In this document: one piece after another, positions 1-25,300 of the stretch
How the letters are laid out: each line of letters opens with the position of its first letter
How positions within the stretch are numbered: the first letter of the stretch is position 1
NCBI GenBank assembly: GCA_949128115.1
Contig: OX421963.1
Coordinates: 39,911,979-39,975,978, forward strand
Reading direction: 5' to 3'
Length of the DNA: 64,000 bases
Source of the DNA: Anaspis maculata
Taxonomy: Eukaryota; Arthropoda; Insecta; Coleoptera; Scraptiidae
Program-made: the position numbers and the translations under genes
Notes under the pieces: model-generated
What the model was told of the DNA's origin: nothing
The model's database searches: none
What the model saw: only the letters and a program-made list of their open reading frames with translations

Positions 1-1197
1 AATGTGTGTCATTAAATGGAATCTGGTGGTGGTGGTGTATTTTGTATCCTGTAAATATTATCCTTGTATGTGAAGGCGAGTGTCAAGGTTCGAGTTGATG
101 ACATTTCACATGTGACTCATGTGAGCAAGTGAGGTCTGGTCAGTTGAAGTTGATTGAAAGACGTCAGTCTCAGATGATGGTTTTCGTCGTGTATTTTGAG
201 TCAATTTTAAGGTGGGTTCAGTCAGCTTATTCAGTCGCTGTTTTAGTTTTAGTCGTTGTCGTAACAGAGAAGAGCGTTCATACAGCAAGATTGAGTCGTA
301 AGAATTGACCAATAGGAGCTCGAACGATACTGCGCGAACCTTCATCTTCATACGGTCCGTGTTCATAATGGGTAGTATTAATATAAAAACTCGTAAAAAA
401 ATAAGCATAAATAAGTATTTGCTTACATTTATGAGGAGTACAACTTCTCTGAAATCAAAGCAAATGCTTATGCTATTTTTTTATTAATACATACAACCCA
501 TTACCGTCACCATCCATGCTCATACCTTATACCGGTAATTACGCAACCTGCAAGTCGGCATCTTACGACAAAGTTCGGAATTCTTACGACTAAAATTAAA
601 ACTAAAACTCTGTATGAACGCCGCGCATATGACGCGTGCTTTCTACTTTCAAATTTACGACAACGACTACGACTAAAACTAAAACCAAGCTGACTGAACC
701 CACCTTTAGAGCTATTGAAGGTGACCTGGCAGTTTTGAACCATGCAGAGATATATCTGGGCAGAACAAGTCCTATTTTAGCAATCATTAAAGAACCGATT
801 TTGAGGGTTATTCAGCCACTCGCTCTGTAATCCACCTCTCCCATCAGGGAAATCACTTGCGCGCATCGCTGTGAGCGCAGATTACCGCTAGTACAGACCG
901 CCAGTTGTACCCTCACAGGTATGCGTGATGTGCTCATGGGAAAGGTGGATTGCGGAACGCATACTTGTATATAAAGATATTTTGCCAGCGATGCAGTTGT
1001 CAGCGGGTGAGGTGTGTTCAGTCGAAGTTAAAGAAAAGAGCTGTCCGATAGTGAAAAGCTTGCAACCAAATCTGCCAGATTGTTTTGATCATTTGTTTGC
1101 CAGATTTGTTTTTCGTGTCTTTTTTGAAACTCTGGCATGTTTATTCATACAATAACAAATTCTTGATAACCATCTAACAACACCTTTTAAATTCTAG
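1..1197 (+). other. Intron upstream of the SDAD1 last exon, with a diverged inverted repeat
   Basis: No coding exon was recognised here. The stretch ends in a pyrimidine-rich tract and an AG acceptor at 1196-1197, so it reads as the intron before the SDAD1 exon; the N-terminal exons must lie outside the window. Inside it, about 205-265 (TGGGTTCAGTCAGCTTA, then TTTTAGTTTTAGTCGTTGTC) is repeated inverted at about 650-715, giving a foldback pair with a loop near 400 bp. The short ORFs in the arms look like chance. Confidence 0.6.
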
Positions 1198-2712
1198 GTG
1201 ATGGTAGCTGCATTAAAATTCTTCCTCGGCAAAGACCCGGAAGAAAAGGATTCGGATGACTCAGATGAAGAAGTTGACCCAAAAGAAGTGGCCATGGCTA
1301 ATAAAGTTAACAAGAAGACTCGAAAACGAGAAAAACAGCTGAACAAGGTGAAAAAAGCTGCGTCGAAGGCTTACAAGAAAAAATCCAAAGCACCCGTATT
1401 CAATTTCTCAGCAATTCATTTGATCCACGACCCCCAAGGCATGGCCGAAAAACTCTATGCCGGATTAAACAGCAGCAACAAAAAATTCGAAGTTAAAATC
1501 CTAACCTTAGACGTTATATCTCGGCTGATAGGGCTTCACAGTCTGTTCCTTTCCGATTTTTATTCATACATTCAGAGATTTCTGCAGCCTCATCAAAGGG
1601 AAGTCACGAGAATTCTGCAATTCACTGCTCAAGCCAGCCATGATTTGGTGCCGCCAGATGATCTAGCTCCCGTTTTGAAGATATTGGCCAATAATTTTAT
1701 AACCGAAAGGAACTCTTCAGATGTAATGGCCATAGGTTTGAATGCTGTCAAAGAGATTTGTGCTAGGTGTCCTTTAGCCATGGATGAGGATTTGTTGAGG
1801 GATTTGGCTATGTACAAGACTTACCGGGATAAGTCAGTTATGATGGCTGCTAAGGGTCTGATCCATCTGTTCAGAGATACAAGACCTGAATATTTGCAAA
1901 AGAAGGATAGAGGTCGCCCTACTGAAGCTTCCACTGAATTGGTACCTCTGCAGTATGGTCAGGTGGATGCTAAAGACTACGTGCCTGGGGCTGAAGTGCT
2001 AATGAAAGACGAAAACGAAGAGATAGAGATTAACTCAGATTCTGAAGGAGATGATAGTTGGGTTGATGTGCCTCATTCATCAGATGAAGAGGGCGGAGGA
2101 AATGAAGAACAGGACGAAGAGGTAGATGAAGAGGAAGGCGAGGAAAAAAGTGAAGATGAGGAAGATGATGACGATGATGGTGAAAGTGAAGAAGAAAGTG
2201 AGAATGAACAAGAAGAAAAAGATGAAAACAAAAGCAATACGGAAGTAAAAGTAGCAAAGAAAGGAAAAGAGAAGAAGAAAGAAATGAACACCGTTAAGAA
2301 AGCTCTGGCGCAGAAAGTGACGCTGGACAGGATATTGACCGATGATGATTTCAAGAGGATCGACATGGCCAATGCCAAGAAGCAAGTCCAGGGGGCCAAA
2401 AGGAAACGGGAGGTCGAGCAACCCGAGTCGGAGTTTGTCAAGCTGGGCGACATAGAAAACATATACAAGAAAAGGAAACACGATAAGCAGACCAGAATCG
2501 AAAGCGTCAGAGCCGGACAAGCCGATCGCGAGAAGTTTGGGTACAAAGACGGAAGGGTCAATCCTCATTGCTCGAGGACAAATCGCGAGAGAAAGAAGAA
2601 CAAGAATTTCCAGATGATCCGACACAAGGTGAAGAGCAAAAGCAAGAGGAGTTTCAAAGACAAGCAGATCGCGCTCAGAAATTATCTGATTCACGTTAAG
2701 AAAATGAAATGA
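1198..2712 (+). CDS. SDAD1: SDA1 homolog (SDAD1), last coding exon, 3'-partial gene
   Basis: SDA1 is a nuclear/nucleolar factor for maturation and export of the 60S ribosomal subunit. This exon encodes the C-terminal 504 residues. It opens with VMVAALKFFLGKD directly after an AG acceptor, in phase 0, so the first GTG is not a start codon. Family blocks in order: acidic linker, basic KKxxKK stretch, FNFSAIHLIHDPQGMAEKL (near residue 68), FLQPHQREVT, ARCPLAM, KGLIHLFRDTRP, GRPTEAS and DAKDYVPGAEVL. A long Glu/Asp-rich region (about residues 275-350) and a Lys/Arg-rich tail with KSKSKRSFKDKQIALRN follow, as in SDA1. Animal homologs are near 690 residues, so roughly 230-260 N-terminal residues lie upstream. 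The frame is intact and ends in TGA. Naming rests on recognised family motifs. Confidence 0.95.
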   Translation: MMVAALKFFLGKDPEEKDSDDSDEEVDPKEVAMANKVNKKTRKREKQLNKVKKAASKAYKKKSKAPVFNFSAIHLIHDPQGMAEKLYAGLNSSNKKFEVKILTLDVISRLIGLHSLFLSDFYSYIQRFLQPHQREVTRILQFTAQASHDLVPPDDLAPVLKILANNFITERNSSDVMAIGLNAVKEICARCPLAMDEDLLRDLAMYKTYRDKSVMMAAKGLIHLFRDTRPEYLQKKDRGRPTEASTELVPLQYGQVDAKDYVPGAEVLMKDENEEIEINSDSEGDDSWVDVPHSSDEEGGGNEEQDEEVDEEEGEEKSEDEEDDDDDGESEEESENEQEEKDENKSNTEVKVAKKGKEKKKEMNTVKKALAQKVTLDRILTDDDFKRIDMANAKKQVQGAKRKREVEQPESEFVKLGDIENIYKKRKHDKQTRIESVRAGQADREKFGYKDGRVNPHCSRTNRERKKNKNFQMIRHKVKSKSKRSFKDKQIALRNYLIHVKKMK

Positions 2713-2729
2713 TTTGTATTGTTTTCTTT

Positions 2730-2735
2730 AATAAA
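2730..2735 (+). promoter_or_regulatory. Poly(A) signal of SDAD1
   Basis: AATAAA lies 18 bases after the SDAD1 stop codon and is followed by a T/GT-rich stretch. The 3' UTR is therefore probably very short. Confidence 0.7.
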
Positions 2736-2749
2736 CTGTGAACTTGTTG

Positions 2750-4440
2750 ATGACAATTTTTGTCAGTTCTCTCCTCGTCTAACGCAATACCTGTAGTCCG
2801 GACGTTAGGCGCTAAAATATGGGTGGACTCTGTATTTTATGGTTAAAACATGCCACTTGGTATAGCTGTTGCATGAGCTATAATCTTCCAATTCAGAAGT
2901 GTAGACATCAGCAGCAGACGTGCAGGCTCTGTCTGCATGGTGAAAAAGGAAAAATGGTAACTCATAAACCAGAAGACGTAGAATCATGTACATCGGCATA
3001 TATATCTCGAGGTTCATGTCAATGGAGTTCCATCAAACCATTTGTAAATATCCTGAAGCATTCCTGAAATATCCTGAAAAACTCGGTGTTTTCATAAAAA
3101 TTTCATTTTCAAGTAAATCAGTGAATTTTCAAAGTATAAGAGTGAAACTTGGTAGTTCCTCATTCAGTGATGTAATCAACTGATCGGTAGCCAGCGCCTA
3201 GGCCTACTATTTTTAGAAAAAAAAAACATTCAACTTTTTTTCTGTCAAAAAAATCCGCATCATTTGATTTGGGCTCAAAGCTTCTGCGTTAAAAATCCTT
3301 TTGAGGATCATTGAAACGAAGTATTCTAAACACAAAAATCATGTGAGTACCGAATGTTCTTTTTGGTTTCAATAGTGGATAAAATTAAGGTTACTGAATT
3401 TTAAATCTGATTACTTGTTTTCCTAAATGTCGTGTATTTCAAGTAGCAGTGGGGTTCAATGATCCAAACGAAATTTTAGAAAAGTTACAGGTATTCTGGA
3501 TTTCCATCTGGGGTGAAGGGGCTGGGGTGCTTTACTTGTTTTCATTGGAATGTTTGAGGTATTGGAAGCACCCCCTGTTTTTCTCCTGAGGGGCCCAGGG
3601 GCATATTTGAAATTATTAGCTTGTAGAAAATGAAAATCGTGCAGCATCTCAAACATTCAGAAATGAGTCACAGAACACAAAAAAAAATTCTACCTCTTCC
3701 ATAAAAAAGTAAACCACCCCAAAGGCCCCAGAGCCCTTCCACTCCCTCCATCTCAAGTGAAAATCCAGAATGCCTGTAACCCTAAAAAAATTTCATTTGA
3801 ATCATACAGCACAAAAATACCTTGACCCCGCTCTTTACTTCAAAAGCACAATTGTTTTGAAAAATTGATATCTCAAAAATTAACTAACACTTTCTTCGAG
3901 AAATCAATTTTACTAGCTTGTGAAACTCAGTGATGAATAAACGGTACGTAGCTCATCTATAACGTTATGTTTTTCTAGTTTTCATGTTACCGTTCGTTCT
4001 TTGTTTTCTGGTTTTCTAGTTTTTGCTATTCAGATTATTACAAATCGGCGACATCACTCTCAAAGTCAGTGCTCTACGGTGCTCTACTACTTCCAAACGA
4101 TCTGCCAACGCTGTGAACACCTTTACAGAAAGATTTAAATTAGCAGTAGAGAAGAGATATAATTGATGTATCCCCTACCTAATGGTACGGAAAAATCTTG
4201 TAGTAGGTATCACGTTTCTGTATCCTGTATTATCCTTGATTGTCATAATGAGCTTATCATTTTTGATAAGCTTCGCTTCAAAAAAGACCGACAAGCCATC
4301 AGCTTTCAAAACTCAACCATCTGGCACAATTATTCATGTTACATTCTTTAATGATAGATACCCATAACAAAAAATGATAACATTAACTATAAAATATTGT
4401 TAGCGGACTATAAACTCACCCATTAGAAAAGTCGTCAAAA
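2750..4440. other. Intergenic DNA between SDAD1 and the gustatory receptor
   Basis: No gene was recognised. The only clear structure is the foldback repeat at 3453-3815, listed separately. The rest is AT-rich unique-looking sequence. Short ORFs lack family motifs. Confidence 0.5.
3453..3815. repeat. Palindromic element, arms of about 80-100 bp
   Basis: The left arm (AATGATCCAAACGAAATTTT, then ACAGGTATTCTGGATTT and GGGGTG at 3453-3530) recurs inverted at 3712-3815 (ACCACCCC, AAATCCAGAATGCCTGT, AAAATTTCATTTGAATCAT). The loop is about 180 bp. No target duplication was resolved. A foldback MITE is likely. Confidence 0.65.
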
Positions 4441-4464
4441 AGAGTGCTTTCAGTGCCACGAAAA

Positions 4465-5916
4465 ATGTCGTCGAAAACGTTTTTCTATTACTTCAAGCCG
4501 ATTGCCATCATCTGCAAACTTTTGGGCATATTTCCTTTGAAAAATTTAAGATCAAACGATCCGAATGACCTGGGCGTAGGTTTCTTCACATGGGCTCAAC
4601 TCTACAGCATTCTTTTTTTCCTTCTAAACGTATCCCTCATGGTGTATTTTGGCGGCATCATATTAGCAATAGACACAGACATGCTGTTCATCAGCACTGT
4701 AGTTTACTCTATGCTAATCCGTTCAGCAGTCTGTTACATTTTCTGCGTGTTTCAGTCTAAAAAGCTGCCGAAACTTATACGGCTCCTGGATACATTTGAT
4801 AAGAAAAAATGTGGACTTCTTATAGAACACGAGTGTTCAGTGAGTGGATGGTGCAAGAAGTGCCTGGCATTTTGGACGATAGCCCCGATAATAAAAGGGC
4901 TCATTGCATTCGCATTTTCATTCTACGAATCGAGTGCTGTAATACGTAAAATATTTCCGCCGCACGTCAAAAGCCAAGATAGCCAAATCGCTTCGTATTT
5001 CTTCGGAATTTTGAGCATATGGCAAATTGAACCGTTGCTGATCTACATATACTTTTCGTTGAGGATCAGATTCAATTTTGACGCCATTAATCGAACAATG
5101 GTCACAAATGGGTACTGCGGCAATTTCTTCGATGACGAGAAGCGTGGAACTCTGACCTTTTCATCTTTGGAGCACTTCAGGTTCATGCACAATATGATGT
5201 CGGAAGCAGTGCATGAATTGGGCAAATGTTACGGAAGCTTTATGGCAATCGATCAACTTTCCGTTATCATCATGATAGTTGTGAATATATGCGCCTTCAT
5301 CTACGATAGACAACACAACCTAGATTTATTACTCGTAACATTTTTTAATTTGCTGATCGTGATTACTGTTATTGAAGTTTCTGATCAAATTGCTGAATCG
5401 GTGAGTATTTTTTAGCTAACATCACGAACCAGTTGGTAATCGTTTACTTTTTACGTTTTTCAAGGGACGGATTCCCCAAAACGAAAAACATGTAAAGTAA
5501 GCGAACTGCCCAATAGCATAAAAGATAACATGCGTGGAAAGTAACGCATTTCGCACGAGTATGTAAGTTAGATCGAGGCGTAGTCATGTACAGAAATTGC
5601 ACAAATGCGGTGGCGGATGAGGGTTCGTAAAAAAAGCTGAATTTGGAAAAAACCCGAGGTCAGGAGATGAGATGAGATATCTAGATTTTTTCTTTAGATT
5701 ATTTCTGGGACACTGCATAATTAGAATTTCAGTTTTATTTAGCAGCACAAATGAATGCGACAATGTCAGCGTCTATAAAAACGTGTGGAATGTGGCACTT
5801 TCTTCAGGGCTCGTATGAAAATGAAAAACTCAAAAAATAACTTTCAGGGAAGAAAAGCTGTTGATTTACTCCATGGACTCCGACTTTCTGGCTTAAATGA
5901 AAACTGCAAGTCTGAG
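4465..5916 (+). CDS. Gustatory-receptor-like seven-TM chemoreceptor, 3' end not found
   Basis: Exon 1 is 4465-5400 (312 codons, GTGAGT donor) and exon 2 is 5848-5916 (23 codons, CTTTCAG acceptor, GTACTT donor), both phase 0. The first ATG in frame is at 4465, giving MSSKTFFYYFKPIAIICKLL. Hydrophobic segments fall near residues 11-25, 44-70, 76-95, 130-155, 185-205, 260-280 and 290-305. Features fitting the insect Gr (7tm_7) family are LLGIFPLKNL at the N terminus, the loop FRFMHNMMSEAVHELGKCYGSFM, and an exon 2 (GRKAVDLLHGLRLSGLN) starting after the sixth TM. I could not find the usual last exon with the TYxxxxxQF motif before S1P. Reading through the exon-2 donor gives EVLMFDL and then unrelated residues to a stop at 6037. 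The gene is therefore incomplete, or a pseudogene that lost its end. An odorant receptor is less likely. Confidence 0.7.
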
Positions 5917-6079
5917 GTACTTATGTTTGATCTCCCCAAACACACAACAAAACGACAGTTTGTTCCAGATACAAACGTTCCTTATGCAAATTTCGGTCCG
6001 CCCAGTAGAGGTTTCCGCATCTGGGTACTTCATAATTGACAAAAAACAGATTCCTTCCGTAAGTTTTCCATAAAAATAG

Positions 6080-6085
6080 TTTATT
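6080..6085 (-). promoter_or_regulatory. Candidate poly(A) signal of S1P
   Basis: TTTATT on the plus strand reads AATAAA on the S1P strand, about 600 bases beyond the annotated stop. If used, the S1P 3' UTR would contain the foldback repeat at 6186-6470. Confidence 0.4.
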
Positions 6086-6185
6086 TTCGATAAGTACGAT
6101 ATTTACAACCAATACTATAAAATTACATCAACGAGATGTGTCAATTGGTGGGTTCGTTTATGGTATTCCATGTACCACTTCAAGC

Positions 6186-6470
6186 TAGATTAGCTAGAGT
6201 ATGGTGATTGGTGCCAAATCGTTCTCAAGATCATGGCGAACAAGGATCGTGGTGACTGACATCTCAGACCCCCCGACTGGCCAGCAGGAGGAGGAGGGGC
6301 AGAATGTGCTGAAGAGAACATCAAAGTCGTCATCACAGTAGGAACATAAAGGCACATTCTACCCCCATCTCTGGCTGTCCAGTCGCGGGTCTCAGAAATC
6401 CATCACCGCGTTCCTTGTTCGTCATGATCTTAGAAACAATTCGGCACCAATCACTATACTCTAGCTTCAA
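6186..6470. repeat. Short foldback MITE of about 280 bp
   Basis: AGCTAGAGTATGGTGATTGG near 6192 is mirrored by CCAATCACTATACTCTAGCT ending near 6465. Pairing continues inward through ATCATGG/TCATGAT, GAACAAGGA/TTCCTTGTTC and CAGAATGTGC/GCACATTCT, leaving a loop of roughly 40 bp. It lies between the Gr-like gene and the S1P stop codon, within the likely S1P 3' UTR. Confidence 0.8.
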
Positions 6471-6678
6471 GTTGCATACCGGCCTCAAAAAATCAACATA
6501 AGAAAACCCACTAAATACGAATAACGTATTATCGGATAGGTCTCAGAGACTCAATTTCTAGATTCTAACAGGTGTGAGTCGGCAACTTCGCGTGCCTTCG
6601 CATTAACAGGGTCTCTTTTTAATTGTCAATTGTTCGATTATTTACATATTATAGATCACAGAGGATCCAAGAATCACA

Positions 6679-21467
<14,789 letters not shown>

Positions 21468-22380
21468 GGTTGGAGCTTGTGTCGCTTCATTTTCGGTGCC
21501 TGGTCAATTGGTGGTGGTCGTTTCGGTAAAGGCTGGGCACATTTGTCAGCAAGGAATGGCTTTTTTATCCATTTTTCTGTTAATTATAAAAAATACGACA
21601 CATTTTTCCATTTGACGTTACTCTTGACGTTTGACGTTTGACTTGACTTACGTCAGATTCAGAATGGAGTAGGGTGGGGTGGATGAGGCGGGGGCGGGGC
21701 GAAAACGTCTCTGGTTGGGCCGGTTGGGCGTGAACAGGGAGGCGTCGCCGTCGTGACAAAGATTACATTTTTTGCGTTAAATTCTAGGTTAAATAAAATT
21801 AAATAAAAACTAATATCTAAATGATTCCATTGTTGCAGATTTTATCATCAATCGCTACATACTTAATCGTCCTCCTGCAGTTTCTAAATGATGGAAGAAT
21901 TGAAATTGTTTGAGTATAATTTATCAACTCAGAAATAATATGTATGTAATTATTGTGAAAGACGTGGAATCGTGGAAATTGTTGAAAGTTTTGGAAAATT
22001 ACATGAAAATAAAGAAGATTGTCTTCAATTTTGATTCCCAAATCCCGCCTTTATTTAGGGCTTTTTGCGTTGTTTGGTTGTAAACTTGTGTAGCGCCATC
22101 TAGATTATAAAGCGTCTGGACGACCGCCATGACCGACATGTCTGCCGAGTACGAGGACTACGAGTAGAGTCTGAATTTCGATGATTTTGTGTTTACTGTT
22201 CCATTGAAGTTAAAAATCTCTTAAAGGTAAGCTTCTCCACCTCAAATTTGCTAACCTGAAAATTGAGCAAACTCCCAACGAACCCTGCCCTCACTGTTGA
22301 CTTTTTCCATAGTATCTTATTGTTGTTGTGCTGTGTTTTCACTTTTACATTCTTCTCATTCATGATCTACTCACCTAGCC
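21468..22380. promoter_or_regulatory. Divergent promoter region of S1P and the gene at 22381, with a small upstream ORF
   Basis: The two genes start head-to-head about 0.9 kb apart. A GC-rich stretch around 21660-21760 (GGGGTGGATGAGGCGGGGGCGGGGC) is unlike the AT-rich surroundings and suits a shared promoter. On the plus strand a 12-codon ORF (22129-22167, MTDMSAEYEDYE) precedes a possible donor AAAG|GTAAGC at 22228, with an acceptor-like TTTTTCCATAG near 22312. It may be a uORF in a spliced 5' UTR. No TATA box stands out. Confidence 0.45.
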
Positions 22381-25300
22381 ATGGTGTCTTTGCGAAAAAG
22401 AACATCAAAGTTCGTCAACTACGGCTCTGAAAATGAAGACGATCCTCCAGAGCCCTTCCAAAGTTCCGGAGATGAGTGGACCGAAGATTTTGAACCCGTG
22501 AGCTGAATAACTTGAATTTTTGAATGCGTTTAATTGAAGATTGTGCTTTTAGAAAAAGAAGGGCCGACGCTCCTCTGGACGAGCGAAACGAAGATCCAGA
22601 AGAAACACATCCGACTCCAGTGAAGAGATCAGCGAGGAGGAGAGCCCGAAACGAAGGAGCCGAAATGGCATAAACAAAAAACCAAGAGTCGAGGAACCTC
22701 CTCTCGTCACTTCTCCAACCACTCCTGCAGTGAGTGCAGTGACAAGTCCCGTTGCAACTGTTCAAACCCCACGAAAGCCTGTCGATATGAGGGAGTATGC
22801 TGTAAGCATTCCAAAGTGAAATGTATTTCAGGTTTTTTCATCATCTTTCGGTTTTAGACGGGATCATTCCTAATTTTGAAAAAAGACGCACAAGTGGGCG
22901 ATCCTAATAAGCAGCCTTGCATCTGGAGAGTGGACGGAAAAGCATTGCTTCAGAAATATGAACCTTTCGAAGATGGTGGCAAGATTCGTCATAAAACCAC
23001 TTCTGTTGTAAGTTACAAGTTCTTCTATACACATCTACAGGTGTCCTAAAAGCAGTGTGGATTCGATTTAAATCAAAATAATTTAAAACGCAACTGTCAA
23101 AACCATTCTCTACAGGTATCCGTTTTTCGAGGTTAAGCATGGGTATCTCGCTTATCTTGAGAGATACAAAGTCGGTTAAATTAGGAAAAAGTTGCGCATT
23201 TTCATGACGATCAATGATCCAAAAAGAAATTGGACGTAACGATTTTGGTTTTTGAGATATCGTGAGAAAACAGGAATTTGAATTTTTTTTTCTATTTTTT
23301 ATTCAAAAAACGGTTGAAGGTGGCCTTTTCTAATCTAGACATTGTTAGGGCACTTTTTCAAGGGGAATTCAAAGCTGCCAAAATCTTTATTCTAGCTTTC
23401 AAAACAACCGAGATACGACATTCAACTTTTTGCTCTAATAGGCGCCATATTGGATTTTGATATTTTTGAATACGGTATTCTTTTCTGATTACAACGATGT
23501 GCCACATGTCACTGTTGAATAAATGTTTAACATTTACGGTTTTTTTTATTGTCGGTGCTGATTTTGTTTCTAAAGCACTCTTTGAAAAATTAAAAAATAA
23601 TTTTTTGCTCAAAACCATGAATTCAACAGTGGCATGTGACACATCGTTGTAACCAGAAAAAAAAATTGTATTAAAAAATGTCAAAATCCAATATGGCGCC
23701 CATAAGAGAAAAAAAAGTTGAATGTCATATCTCGGTGGTTTTGAAAGCTAGAATGAAGATTTTGGCAACAATGAATTCCCCTTGAAAGAGTGCCTGCACA
23801 GTGTCTAAATTAGAAAAGGCTACCTTCAACCGTTTTTCAAATAAAAAATTAAAACAAAAATTACAAATTTGTGTTTTTTCTCGATATCTCGAAAACTAAA
23901 ACTGACAAGTCAAATATCTTTTTGGATCATTGATCATCATGAAAATTCGCAACTTTTTTCTATTTTAACCGACTCTGTATCTCTAAAGATAAGCGAGATA
24001 CCCATGCTTAGCCTCGAAAAACGGATACCTGTATTCTTTATTCGCGATTTTAACCACCGATGAGGGCGCTGTAAACAAGATGGAGGATTGTAAGTTTTTC
24101 TGTCACCTGTCATCCTGCGTTATATAGCGGTTGTATTTGTGGTATTTAGGTTAATTAATTATTGATCATCATGATCGCTATTTAACAAAAGTTCATTTTC
24201 TTGAATAACTCGATCACCTATAAGTATTTTTACAATTCGCGCGATTGTCACTGGGTTATTTGACAGAAGCGACATAACAGAAATGACGTAAAAACTTACA
24301 AACTCGCTTCGCCATTTTAGCCGCCAGAAGGCGCCTAGATTTTTGAAATCGCGAATATTTGGAGAAATCAATATCTCATTGACAGGTAGACATACTTGAC
24401 TCAAAGTTGACAAGGCTGTGTTTTGATTCAGTCAGCCTTAAATTCAGTCAAATCAAAGAAAAACGATCAAGACCCAAAATAAATTCGTAAGTTGACGAAA
24501 AGTGGATCAATGCAGAATCCAATATAGAATAACGAACATTCTGAAATTCCCAAAATTCCAAGGCTTGAATTTTTTTTACGACCAATCAAAGAGCGTCATC
24601 CTTGAAAATTCTCGGGTTTCTCTGAGTAATTTGTTAACTGTTGACTTTACAGTAAAAATATCAGCAAGCTAGCCCATTGAATTTCCAAGAGACCACTACC
24701 AAACTCTTCACCTTGTGCTTGATAGTTTCTGAGATGCAACTTCTACAAAAACGCAGTGCAATGGGGAACTATAGTGGCAAACGCCTGAAGTAATGGCGCC
24801 CGTGTTCCATGCAACCGAGCTATCATTAGTGTCATTTTAAGCCTACATAACCTCAACTTTGATTGTCATTTCATTGTCATTTGTCAGCACTCAGCATAAT
24901 AACCAGCGGTTTGCGTTACTTCGTGAGTTGGAAAGCAGAGAAAAGGAGAAAAGCCGAGAAGCGAAAAATCACGGTAAAAAAGATGGTAGGGACGTGTTCT
25001 GTATCAGGATGCACCTTTGCACCAGCTCTTTTTTTTTTTCCCCAGTGGGGCTTCGCCTCAACCGTTCTTTGAGCATTAGCACTTTCCGATTTTCGTACAT
25101 TTCTTTGAGGTTATGTACGATAACTGTCTAGAGTGTCAATATGGGTGCATGGAACACGTCGCCCTCTACAATCCATTTGGCTCATAGTTCCCTATTCACT
25201 CGAAATTTGTGACTGGATTTCCCATAACAATTTACATATACGTTGTTTCAGATTGATTGCTATCTCAGTAGGCATTGGAAGTATATGGTAAAAGTCGCTT

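Noticed and set aside
2030..2694. Long minus-strand ORFs opposite SDAD1 (up to 204 codons)
   Set aside because: They are antisense shadows of the Glu/Lys-rich SDAD1 sequence, giving Phe/Leu/Ser-rich strings without domains.
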